A DNA stretch of 64,000 nt, from positions 105,853,022 through 105,917,021 of the forward strand of contig NC_089492.1 in NCBI RefSeq assembly GCF_036850765.1, given 5' to 3'. A program made the position numbers and the translations under genes. Below the pieces are notes generated by a model. The model searched no databases. It worked only from the letters and a program-made list of their open reading frames with translations, and had not been told where the DNA came from. This document shows positions 33,669-44,750 of this stretch, piece after piece. How positions within the stretch are numbered: position 1 is the first letter of the stretch; the number at the start of each line of letters is the position of its first letter. Source of the stretch: Saccopteryx bilineata (Eukaryota; Chordata; Mammalia; Chiroptera; Emballonuridae).

Positions 33669-33745
33669 AATAATTAGTGGGAAGGCACAAACTGCACTTT
33701 TCAAGGAAGAGGAACTCCAAATAATTAGTGGGAAGGCACAAACTG
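33669..33745. repeat. Short local duplication
   Basis: A 26-bp segment at 33669-33694 (key part ATTAGTGGGAAGGCAC) is repeated at 33720-33745, with a 51-bp period. Confidence 0.85.
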
Positions 33746-34529
33746 GAGGAAAGAGAAAAACCCAAGAGAGAATAGTAAATGGTATCAGAAATACATATAA
33801 CAACTTTGGAAATGGAAGACATGTAATCCACAGTGTCAGAGACCACAGGTAAGTTAAATAAATTAATGTTAAAACTATTCTCCACTCATATGATATTTTA
33901 ACTATTTGCTTGTTTATTTTAAAAGAAAAACCTACATATTATTCAAATTTAGGTATTAACCTTATTTGGTATGTATAATTGTTGTCATGACTAAAGAAGA
34001 AATAAATGTCATTTTTTTTGTCAACTCACTATAATTTGAAACAATTTGTCATCAGTAATTATCAGTAGTCCCAGTGTTGGTATGTGAGAAATTACTTAAT
34101 TCCAAATCCTGATTCCTATTGATTATGTATTTGGTAAAGTCTCTGCAGAGGCCAAGAGGAGGACTTACACAGTTCAGAGCATTCTAACACTAGGATATGC
34201 CACCACCTCTTTTTTCTAACCCAACTTCAGTCAGAAAATCTATACTTAGTCTAGACCTAAAGATGTTACTAACTAAGTTGTGTTTACTAGGGGAAATTGC
34301 TTACTCTCTTTAGACACTTTTATTAACAGATAAATTTATGAGACTGGACTCTTGTGCTATGAATGGATTGAGATAACTCATGGTCTGGAAGAGCTAATCC
34401 ATGCTCCTTTATTGATCTTTTATATTGAATTTTTACCAGGTACACATTCTTTTTTAGAGTTCACTTCTATCTTTTAGTAGGAAATGGGCCTTTTTGCCAC
34501 TACCGTATATACTGCCTACCTCCTAAATG

Positions 34530-34760
34530 CTCATTTCACTTGTCTTTCACTTTTCTTTTTTCTCTATGTGTTAGGCAGAGCTCCTTCTTCCTCAGTACTT
34601 TGAAATATGATATATTTTGCAAACCTCTGTTAGAGCATTTGTTACATTTTGTACTAATTATAACACCAAATGGCCCCTGAGGCAAAGGCTTTATATTTGT
34701 GTATCCCAAACATATATCATGTGTCTGACACCAACTGGTGCTTTAGTAAACATATAGGAA
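34530..34760 (+). repeat. L2 LINE 3'-end relic
   Basis: Landmarks are AGAGCATTTGTTACATTTTG, TTATATTTGTGTATCCCAAA and a terminal GGTGCTTTAGTAAAC, in the order of L2 3' ends. Confidence 0.45.
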
Positions 34761-34900
34761 TTATTCAGGCAGAGGAGTCAGAGGGTGTCTTAGGTTCAGC
34801 AGGGAGAGCGGTGTCTAGCTCAATTTACTCTGAGTGAAACTGAAAATCTGTGGATTTCTCATTATGTACAGATTGACAAAAGCTCACAAGGCTTGAGACT

Positions 34901-35084
34901 CTATAAATCAGCGGTTCTCAACCTGTGGGTCGCAACCCCAGCAGGGGTCGAATGACCAAAACACAGGAGTCACCTAAAGCCATGTATTTTCCAATGGCTT
35001 TAGGCGACCCTTGTGTTTAGGTCGTTAGACCGTTAGACCCCCGTCAGGGCCGCGACCCACAGGTTGAGAACCGCTGCTATAGTT
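34901..35084. mobile_element. Fold-back hAT-type MITE
   Basis: The element is 34909-35076 (168 bp). Its first 25 bp (34909-34933, starting CAGCGGTTCTCAACC) are the exact reverse complement of its last 25 bp. Inner arms also pair, for example CACCTAAAGCCAT with ATGGCTTTAGGCG, so almost the whole element is one hairpin. Flanks CTATAAAT and CTATAGTT resemble an 8-bp hAT duplication with two changes. It encodes no protein and would have needed a transposase in trans. Confidence 0.85.
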
Positions 35085-36214
35085 TCCAGAGAAGCTTCAT
35101 TGGGAAGTTCTATTTATTAAGTAGAGAAGTGGGATCACCAACAATGAGATCCTGGAGGGCAGCCAGTCCATCCACTTTGAAGCAATGCATACTGAAGCAT
35201 AACTCTTCTAGATTGGACCTATGTGGAGGTGGATGATAACAGAATACCTAAAGAACTGCCACTGATGGGCTCAGGGGCAGCAGGAGGGAGGCTTTATTAA
35301 GTGTCTGCTACAACACAATTACAAAGAGAGCAGAGCCACCATGCATACAGAGAGCATTGGTAGCAAGTTAACTTACCAAGGGAAGGTCTGCAAGGTGCTA
35401 AGAATAGCCCAAAACTCAAAACGAGATCTGCCAAGCTAAGCAAAACCAGCCTTGGCATGCATGTAGTATTGGAGATCACTCATTTGAAATCAATTCCATG
35501 GAATCTTTCTTAGCTGGTAGATGAACACTTCTTTGTATCATAGTATGATTGTGTGTTGCTCTGCCAATATCTAGCTGCTATTAAATGTTTCTTGATGGTG
35601 ATATATTAATGTGTTTTATGATCTACCATATAAATGAATAATTAACTTTATCTGCAGTGTTACATTCAAATAAACAATGAGCTACTGAATAGATATGCTA
35701 CATGAAATGTCAGCTGTAAAATAGATTTAAAAATAAAGACATTACTAACTTCTAATTTTTGATCCTTCTGTCAATTAGATTTTTATTTAGCAATAAGATA
35801 ACATAATCTGATCTTATTTCTTCTCATAAATATTTTCATGTATTTCAGGGATATATTGCCTTTAATTGGAAATCAGTTATAAGCGTCTAGTTTTATAAAT
35901 ATTTGTAACTACATATGGCAGGCTTAGCTTCTACTTATAAGAGGTCTTCTCTTTAAACAAAATATCAGTTAATCTGCCTAGAATTTGTAATGATGATAAT
36001 GGGCGTTTCTATAAAAATCATTAAAACATGAAGCATCATTGTAACAATAAAATCAATATAGAAGTAAAAACAGCCAAATAATTTAATAGATATTGAGCAT
36101 CTACCATATACAAGAGACCATATAAATGCAGGAAAACACAAGGATATCAAGATATTACATGACTTCAATATTTAATAGGGAAGAAAAACCTGGACACATA
36201 AATAACCATGGCAC
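35085..36214. other. Unique DNA, no gene seen
   Basis: AT-rich sequence without recognised exons or clear repeats. A weak L2/MIR-like trace occurs near 36085-36125. Confidence 0.4.
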
Positions 36215-36473
36215 AAGATAGAATGGGATAGGCCCTAACTGGGGAGCTAAGTGGGTTAGAGAATCATCCTGATACACCAAGGTTGCAGGTTCAATCCCAG
36301 TCAAGATACATAAAAGAATCACCCCAAAAATGCATAAATAAGTGGAACATCAAGTTGATGTTTCTGTCTCTGTCTCTCTCTCACTCCCTCTCTCTTGCTG
36401 TCTCTCACCATTCCTCTCTCTCTCTCTCTCTCTGAAATCAATTTTAAATATCTCAAAAAGATAGAATGGGATA
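36215..36473 (+). mobile_element. Older bat tRNA-derived SINE (VES-like)
   Basis: The body is 36231-36457 with exact AAGATAGAATGGGATA at 36215-36230 and 36458-36473. The head, GGCCCTAACTGGGGAGC, and the tail, (TC)n followed by GAAATCAATTTTAAATA, match the VES plan known from bats. The perfect duplication is notable for a diverged body. Confidence 0.75.
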
Positions 36474-38437
36474 AAAGATACAACATTTTGCTAAATGAAT
36501 AAAGTGGGGTCAAGTTACAATGATTATTTGAAATGGTGTAATTAAGAATTAAGTAACCATTACTAGTTGCACAACCTTTTCCAATGCAAGATTACATGGT
36601 GAAATATAGACAAAAGATGAGACTTGTTTTCATTTTTCAAGGATAAATTTATCTTAGAAGTCCCATTTGAATAAATAGAATCACTGAAAAGTAGTCTTGA
36701 TGCTCCAGAATTCCAGATAACTGTGGACAGATTCTCTGTTTAGAATCTAAACAAAATTCAATGAATATTATTTAAGCTAGGCATTGTACTCATTTCCAGA
36801 GTACTCAAACTTGTAGTTATAGGGGAAATTTTTTAAAGAAAATACCATTTAACATAGCAATTAGCAAATGTGTAAAACTTGGTACTTTGCATATGAATTG
36901 AAAATATTAATGAATGCAAACAGGATTTAACCTAATTTACTAGAGCACTGTACTGTACAGGCATATGGCGAAAGAATGAGATTCAGTTGAGGGGTCATTG
37001 CTTATCATTATCCTCCATTTTTCTGTATCTTCAGCTGCACTTTGTGAAGGAAAGTACCACTCAGTGTTAAAATACTTGCCCTCTTATTCTAAGGATCCAC
37101 AGAAGTTCAGCACTAAAATTCAAACAGGGAACATTTTCTTTTTGTTATTTTCAAAAAACTAGTGACAATTCTACCTCTTACTAAGAGCTACTCAACTGCA
37201 GATAAAGACCATTTCAGACCAGGGGAATAATAATTACCACTTCTAATCTTTTGACAGCACTGCCTGCAGCTAAAATGACTTGCAGCTAAAATGACTGGCA
37301 GAACTCACTTTCTGGCTACAAGGTAGGAGGCACTCAGACTTGTCTATACTCAAGCTGTGCTACCTGACAACCCATGATCTTGAAGCAACATGGAAAGATA
37401 TGTTCAATAAAGCAGATGTTTTTCTATATGATAAGAAACACCCAGGAGCTTCAAAATGTCATAAAATTAAGTTAGTTTTTCAAAGTGTGGACCCCTGCCT
37501 TTCAATCTCAGAATTTTGGGGGATACTTGAAAAACTTGTTTCTAAGTTTCATTTTTATTAAATTGTGTGTTCTGAAGGTGGAAACTAGGAAACTGCACTT
37601 AATCTGCTTCATATATGTAAGCATGAGTATCACTTATTTAAGTTGGAGGATGCCCCATGGAAAGATCAAAAACACAGAAAATATTTGGAAAATTCAAATA
37701 ACATTGCTAACTAAGGATATCAGATATTACTACATACCAGTAGTAAACAGTTTAACTTTCTTGAGTATCTACTATATGTACAGCATTGCTCACATAGAAA
37801 CAACTCTCTAATTATATAACAGATAAACCAAATTGAGAAAGGCTTCCCAGTATACTCATGCTTATGAACTAGAGGCACTATTGGACGGAGGGAGCACAAT
37901 GGCTGTCTTCCACACAGAAGCGTGGTTAATTGCTACATCAGAACATTAGAGACTTGGATCCATGCAGATAATAAGAAAGTCAGGCAATAACCCAGTACTT
38001 CATGCATGCTGCCTTATGGGACAGCCAGAGGTTGCCTGCCAGGACTTACCTCTGTCTCCTCAATGACTTACTTTGTACATACATTCTGGAGCCATCAACT
38101 CTTAGAGGTGGTAGCTGACTGTTTCCTGCTGGGAATTTGTGGTTGATTCATAAAAACTATATGGAACATTTAATTGTGAAACTTACAGTGTTTATAAACT
38201 ACTTTAAAAAAAGAGAATTTCAAATTATTTCAAACTATACAGGAATAAGTTTCCTTTATGATACTCTGAAAAAGAGGAAATGAGAACAGGTGAACAGCCC
38301 ACTACCTTTCAGCAAAGCCACAGGAGGTAAATATTTTCTGGACAATGGAAATTTCATGAAAGCCTGTGCACAACAACTTGTCTGTGTACTTGAGATCTAA
38401 ATATGGTGTTACTGATACACTCTATTGACTAAGTGAT
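36474..38437. other. Unique DNA, no gene seen
   Basis: AT-rich. A short MER5-like stretch may lie near 37475-37560 (TTTTCAAAGTGTGGACCCC). No open frame has recognisable content. Confidence 0.4.
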
Positions 38438-38803
38438 AAGAATCAAAGAGAAGGCTGACCAGGCAGCTGTGCAGTGGATAGAGCATCAGACTGGGACGTG
38501 GAGGACCTGGGTTTGAAGCCCAGAGGTCGCCAGCTTGAGTGCAGGCTCATCTGGTTTGAGCAAGGTTCACCAGCTTGAGCCCAAGGTTGCTGGCTTGAGG
38601 AAGGAGTCACTCGGTCTGCTGTAACCCCCTGATCAAGGCACATATGAGAAAGCAGTTGACAAGCAACTAAGGTGCCGCAATGAAAAATTGATGCTTCTCA
38701 TCTCTCTCCTTTCCTGTCTGTCTGTCTCTCTCTTTGTCTCTCTCTGTCTCTGTGACCCCCCCCAGAAAAAAGAAAGAAAAAAAGGGAAAAGAATCAAAGA
38801 GAA
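38438..38803 (+). mobile_element. tRNA-derived SINE (type with repeated GCTTGAG segments)
   Basis: The body is 38453-38788 with exact AAGAATCAAAGAGAA at 38438-38452 and 38789-38803. After a tRNA-like head (GTGCAGTGGATAGAGCATC) come repeated CCAGCTTGAG/GGCTTGAG units, then a CT-rich tail. The same type is at 40820-41130 and 54021-54352. Confidence 0.9.
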
Positions 38804-39860
38804 TACATTCATTCTAAAGTTTCAAACAGAACCTGCACACATAGAGATGTTTTTGTTCTTCAATAAAGAGTGAAGAGAAAAATAAGCAGTAGTATGGAGC
38901 ATGTCAAAGATTTTGTAATAACAAATGATAGACGTTACATAGGATGAGCATGCTAGAGAAAAGGACCACTACAAGAAACAAGAGACAATTTTAGACTGCA
39001 TATGCTTTGTGTTGTAAATGAAATACAGAAAAAAAAATTGGTTTAAACAATAAGACACAAAACTTAGATTAAAATAGAGTTGTCAAAGAAAATAATGTAG
39101 GGAAGCCAAAAGCACAAAATAATTCAAAGTTTGTATTGGGTATGTCAAGAGGGAATGTCTTTATTAGAGATAATAAATCAATAAACAAAATTTAAGTTAT
39201 TCTTTAAAGAAAATAGAAAAAAACACTTTAGAAATTCACTTGCAGAACAAACACATTTCTCTCAGTCTTTGGGAGATCAATTGCACCAAACATAAATAAG
39301 GGGAGATAAATGAGTGCAAGTTTTAATGAGCAATCTTTTACTTTGCAGTTTTCTTAACTTGACATTAAGTGGAGTCAGCAAAGTAAAATCCAAATCTGAG
39401 TTACCACTTGGTTTTGTCAATAACGTTTTATTAAAACATAGCTTCACTCGTTTGTTCACCTATTGTCTATGGCTGCCACATATTACAATGGCAGAGCTGA
39501 GCAGTTGTGACATGGACCATATAAACCACAAAGCCAAAAATATTTGCTACCTAGTTCTTTACAGAGAATGGTTGCTGACTTTTACCTTAGATGACTGAAT
39601 ACCTAGAAATGTTACTAAAGCAGCAGATTTCTGAGTTTTCATGGCTTTTATGTCATTCTCTGTCATATGCATGTGTTACAAGGGCATCTAAGATAGTCAA
39701 TACTTTTTTCTCACCAGATCCAACCAGCATGATATTACCAATGTAGTAAATAAGCATATAGTGTCCTTTTGATGGTAACAAGGATCCCCTTTAATTTGAT
39801 GATCCCATGGAAAAGGAGAGTTGGCATAGCTCTGAGCTAAAACAGTGAAGATAAACTGCT
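38804..39860. other. Unique DNA, no gene seen
   Basis: No supported gene or repeat. The 94-codon frame at 39314-39598 has no recognisable domain. Confidence 0.4.
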
Positions 39861-40206
39861 GTTTCTGTCAAAAACAAATAACCTCATTAAAAAATGGACA
39901 AAATACTTGAATAGACATTTCTCCAAAGAAAGGCATACAAATGGTCAAGATTTACATAAAAAGATGCCAGATATTACAAATTATCAGGGAAATGCAAATC
40001 AAAACTACAATGAGATATCATCTCATACATGCTAGGATGGCCATTATAGAAAAAAAGGAAAACAAAACAGAAAATGGGTTGGTGTGTGAAGAAATCAGAA
40101 CTGTTCTGCACTGCTAGTAGGAATGTATATAGTACAGTCACTGAGAAAAATATCATGAAGAGTCCTTAAAAAACAAAAACAAACAAACAAACAAACAAAA
40201 AAACCC

Positions 40207-40342
40207 GCCTGATCTGTGGTGGCGCAGTGGATAAAGCATCGACCTGGAAATGCTGAGGTCGTTGGTTCAAAACCCTGGGCTTGCCTGGTCAAGGCACATA
40301 TGGGAGTTGATGCTTCCAGCTCCTCCCCCTTCTCTCTCTCTG

Positions 40343-40379
<37 letters not shown>

Positions 40380-40465
40380 TCCTCTCTAAGAAAATAAATA
40401 AATTAAATAAAATAAATAAATAAAATTTAAATTAATAAATAAATAAAAATTAAAGAATCAAATGC
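40207..40465 (+). mobile_element. tRNA-derived SINE, short type
   Basis: The head CCTGATCTGTGGTGGCGCAG and the B-box-like segment match 14707-14903 almost base for base. It ends in a CT tract and a long AAAT/A-rich tail. Inserted in the ancient L1. Flanks are A-rich, so the duplication cannot be fixed. Confidence 0.85.
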
Positions 40466-40804
40466 TTTAAAAAAAAACGAAAAAAGACTATCCCATGATT
40501 CAGCAATCCAATTTATTGAGTATTTACCCAAAATAATTGGAATCAGAATTTTGAAAGGGTATGTGCACTTCCACATTCAGTGCGGCATTATTTACAATAG
40601 CCAAGTGATAGAATCAACTTAAATGTCCATTGAAGAACAAATAAAGAAAATATAGCATATACATAAAATAGGATATTATTCAGCCATGAAAATGAAAGAA
40701 ATCCTATCATAATCCACAACATAGGTGAAATTTGAGAACATTATGCTAATGGATAAACCAGTCACAGGAGAAATAATGCATGATCCCACTTATATGAGGC
40801 ACTT

Positions 40805-41535
40805 AAGAGCAGGCAAACTGCCTGATCAGGCGGTGGCACAGTGGATAGAGCATCGGACTGGGATGTGAAAGGACCCAGGTTCGAGACCCCAAGGTCGCCA
40901 GTTTGATTGCGGGCTCATCTGGTTTGAGCAAAGCTCACCAGCTTGGACCCAAGGTCACTGGCTCGAGCAAGGGGTTACTCAGTCTGCTGAATGCCAGCGG
41001 TCAAGGCACATATGAGAAAGCAATCAATGAACAACTAAGGTGTTGCAACAAAAACTGGTGATTGATGCTTCTCATCTCTCTCCGTTCCTATCTATCCCTC
41101 TCTCTCTGACTCTCTCTCTGTCCCTGTAAAAAAAGTAAAAAATAGGCCCTGGCTGGTTGGCTCAGTGATAGAGCATTGGCCTGGCGTGCAGGAGTCCTGG
41201 GTTTGATTCCCAGCCAGGGCACACAAGAGAAGCGCCCATCTGCTTCTCCACCGCTCCCCCTCGCCTTCCTCTCTGTCTCTCTCTTCCCCTCCCACAGCCA
41301 AGGCTCCATTGGAGCAAAGTTGGCCCAGGTGCTAAGGATGGCTCTATGGCCTCTGCCTCAGGCGCTAGAATGGCTCTGGTTGCAACAGAGCAATGCCCCA
41401 GATAGGTGGAGCATCACCCCCTGGTGGGCATGTCGGGTGGATCCTGGTCGGGCGCATGCAGGAGTCTGTCTGACTGCCTCCCCATTTCCAACTTCAGAAA
41501 AATACAAAGGAAAAAAAAGGAAGAGTAGTCAAACT
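40805..41535 (+). mobile_element. Composite of two different SINEs sharing one target-site duplication
   Basis: The first SINE (about 40820-41130, GCTTGAG-repeat type) is followed directly by a long-type SINE (about 41146-41515). AAGAGCAGGCAAACT (40805-40819) and AAGAGTAGTCAAACT (41521-41535) flank the pair, with two mismatches. Either the second inserted into the A-tail of the first, or the two moved as one transcript. Confidence 0.8.
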
Positions 41536-41640
41536 TATGGGAGCAGAAAGGAGAATGGTGGTTGCCAAGGAATGAAGTGTTGCTGTTCAATGGGTATAAA
41601 GTTCAGACATGCAAAATGAAACAGATCCGGAGATCAGTTA

Positions 41641-42440
41641 ACTCAAAAATCCTTAAAAGTTCATCTTATTTGTTTTACCACACTTTTTTAAAGTAGACCC
41701 TATATTTCCCAGTCTTATTGATACTGTTCATAGTTCCCCAATGGAAGGTAAGAAGTGAGGAATATGGGACTGGAATAAAGAATGTTTTCACTTTTTACTC
41801 TATCTATAATGCTGTTTTCTTAAATTTTTAAAAACAAGCATGCATTCAGGTGTTACTTTTGTAATATAGAAATAAAACAACACGAACCTAGTTAAAAAAA
41901 AAGGCTGAGTAATTTCCCATGATTTTATTCAGCCTTTTTGAGAATAATAGCCTTTTGTCCTTGGATCAGTCAGACAATATGGGAATTATCCACATGGACG
42001 AGAGTGTTTTGGATACATCCAGGAATTGAGGAAATAACTTCCGGTGCTTTTGCAGATTCACTGGGTCCACTGTGTAATGGATTTAGGCTAGAGTTTTGCT
42101 TATTTCCTGATGTCCATAAAGATCCTCTCTGATGGGTTAGTGGCAGAAGTGTTTTAGTTTTCCTTGGACTACCTCAGGTCAGAATCACCTGTCCTAGAAA
42201 AAGTCTGTTATCTTCTTCCTTGGGTACAGTCAGCTTGGTAAATAATTACAGATCTTTTAGCAGAAGGATTGAAAGAAAATTACTGGTACTGTATACCCAT
42301 GGCAACAATATTTGGCCTCCTCCTTGTGCACAACATTTCATGTCTATGAATTAGGTCAGTTCTTAGAATTGAATGAGAGGCTATGATTCTCTACTGTGGA
42401 GCAAAAGTGTTCTCTTTTCATCAAATTTTTTAATGTTTTG
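41641..42440. other. Unique DNA, no gene seen
   Basis: No recognised repeat or exon. The 64-codon frame at 41938-42132 has no recognised domain. Confidence 0.4.
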
Positions 42441-43190
42441 CTAATATGGATAATACAAGATTACATTTGTTAATTTTCTAATGTTAAATCAATTGTTATT
42501 TCTGTCATAAATTCAACTTGGTCATAAATAATTATATTTCTCAAATCTTGCTAATATCTTTATTTTCATCTATGTTCACAAGTGAAATAGATATAGTTTT
42601 TATTCACAAAATCATCTTGTCAGTTGTGGTACTGAGATAATGGTACCAAAGCTTTGTTACATGACTTGAATAGTTCTCTCTTTACTTATTCCCTTGAAGA
42701 GATTGTATATATTTTTATTTATTTTTCTTAAATATTTGACAGAACTCTTCAGGTAGTCCACTTATGGCTTAACTTTTTTATGCAAATATTTTAGACTAAT
42801 ATATATTTTTACTGGTTATAGATCTATAAATTTTTCTATTTCTTCGATTTATACCAGTGATATTAATTTTTCTAAGAATGTGGTCATTGCCTCTGAGTTT
42901 GAAATTTACTGGAATGACATTTTTCATAATATGGTCTTACTATCTCTTAATACGTGCAACATCTGTCTTGTCTAAATATTAAATTCTCATTTCTGGTCAT
43001 GTCTCTCTTCTCTGATACACTTAATATTATAATTAACCTTTTGGTGTTTAATTTATAAGAAAAAAACTTTTGATTTAATATTTTTTATTATTTTAGGTTT
43101 TTGCTTTTTAACACATGTCTCTTCATGCTTGTTATTATTTTTCTTCTACTTTCTCTGTGTTCATTTTGTATGCCTGGGCAATTATTGAGA
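42440..43190 (-). mobile_element. Very old L1 ORF2 relic
   Basis: T-rich sequence whose minus strand resembles the start of the reverse transcriptase and linker part of L1 ORF2, seen on the plus strand as TAAATTTTTCTATTTCTTC and TTCTTCTACTTTCTCTGTGT. Highly degraded. Confidence 0.45.
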
Positions 43191-43786
43191 AAGATATAAA
43201 TATCCCTATTCTTTAACTCCCCTTATTGCTAACATTTACAAATTTGTATCATACAGATGGTACCTAGAAGAGCAAAGTGAACAATTGAAAAAAAAGCAAG
43301 CAATGTAAAATACGTGGCTCTTTTATTGTGATTGCTGGAAGTCAGCACAAAAAGGCAAGCTGTCCAGTGGCAAACCTTTGTTATGCAGACTAATATTTTC
43401 TTCATTCTTGCTTGAGATACCATAGAAAGCAGACCTAGAGTTAGAACCTATAATTATGGTAGGATTGGTTGAAAAACCTTAGAATATTCTTCTGTGTTAG
43501 CTTCTTTTTGTTGATTTAGGTTTTTTAAATTTGAACAGTGATATTGCTATGTAGGCTAGCTGGAATGAGTGGCTGTGAAGAGGTAGCCCTGGTAGTAGAT
43601 AAAACTGGAGTCTTAAGCCTTTCCCAAACAGTTTCTATTAAAAGTTTTTAGCCAGACAATGAAATTGAGCTCAGATTAAGATGTGTGAAAATCAGACTAA
43701 GATATGAGCTCTCAGTCTATTAAGGGCAGAGTAAAAGAGGCACTAAATTAAAGACCAAATGTGTTTAAGTACAAAAAAATATCTTT

Positions 43787-44192
43787 CGATGATATATTTT
43801 TTTTTTCTGAAGCTGGAAACGGGGAGAGACAGTCAGACAGACTCCCGCATGCACCCGACCGGGATCCACCCGGCACACCCATCAGGGGTGTAGCTCTGCC
43901 CACCAGGGGGCGATGCTCTGCCCCTCTGGGGCATCGCTCTGCCGTGACCAGAGCCACTCTAGCACCTGAGGCAGAGGCCAAGGAGCCATCCCCAGCACCC
44001 GGGCCATCTTTGCTCCAATGGAGCCTTGGCTGTGGGAGGGGAAGAGAGAGACAGAGAGGAAGGGGGGAGGGGTGGAGAAGCAAATGGGCGCTTCTTCTAT
44101 GTGCCCTGGCTGGGAATCGAACCCGGGTCCCCCGCACGCCAGGCCGACGTTCTACCACTGAGCCAACCGGCCAGGGCCCGATGAGATTTTTG
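43787..44192 (-). mobile_element. Long tRNA-derived SINE, minus strand
   Basis: The body is about 43801-44178. On the minus strand the head reads GGCCCTGGCCGGTTGGCTCA and the tail ends at 43801-43806. Flanks CGATGATATATTT and CGATGAGATTTTT suggest an imperfect duplication. The body includes the duplicated GCCCCCTGGTGGGC part. Confidence 0.88.
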
Positions 44193-44741
44193 CTTATGAT
44201 TACTTGCAGACAGAATAGACTAGAAGCCTATGAAAATTTTTAAGAAAATGTATTTCCAGAAAAACACAAGCCATCTATTCAAGCTTATCACCTTTTTAAC
44301 CTTAAAGCAAAACTCTGGCCTCAACTTTAGCTTCTAAACTTAGCTTATACCATCAAACTTAGCTTCTAAAATGAATATACATTCTGATGTTTTTATTTTG
44401 AAAGACAAAGATAGTCTACTGAAGAATAAAACCAAGGACAACAACAACGTTCAGAGGACATGAGAATGAGCTACCCTATAGGTTAACCATGGAACTTAAT
44501 TCAGTGACAAAACATTTCTCACCACTCTTGCCCAATGGGATTTGATGACTGTGATGAATTTTCCATGCTTTCTTCTAAATGAGAGTTTTCAGTGCTACTC
44601 TTATTCTACCATTTTATGTTGGTTTAGAGGTGGGAAAAAGGACATTTTGTTTTATGTTTTAATATCCTGAACTACATGAGCCACACCAAGAGACATTGCC
44701 TCCCTAGGAACAGTCATCCCCTCTACAAGACAGACAATTCC
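44193..44741. other. Unique DNA, no gene seen
   Basis: No repeat or gene recognised between the SINE and L1 copy B. Confidence 0.4.
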
Positions 44742-44750
44742 AAAGTTGCA

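Larger units (their letters stand above)
39870..41640 (+). mobile_element. Ancient L1 ORF2 3' end, split by two SINE insertions
   Basis: Pieces at about 39870-40206, 40466-40819 and 41521-41640 together read as the degenerate C-terminal ORF2 and 3' UTR of an old L1. Landmarks are GAAATGCAAATCAAAACTAC, ATTCAGCAATCCAATTTATT, CACATTCAGTGCGGCATTAT and AGGAGAATGGTGGTTGCC. No useful frame remains. Confidence 0.75.

Noticed and set aside
36357..36433. TC-rich tract as an independent microsatellite or promoter element
   Set aside because: It is the pyrimidine tail of a SINE bounded by a 16-bp duplication.
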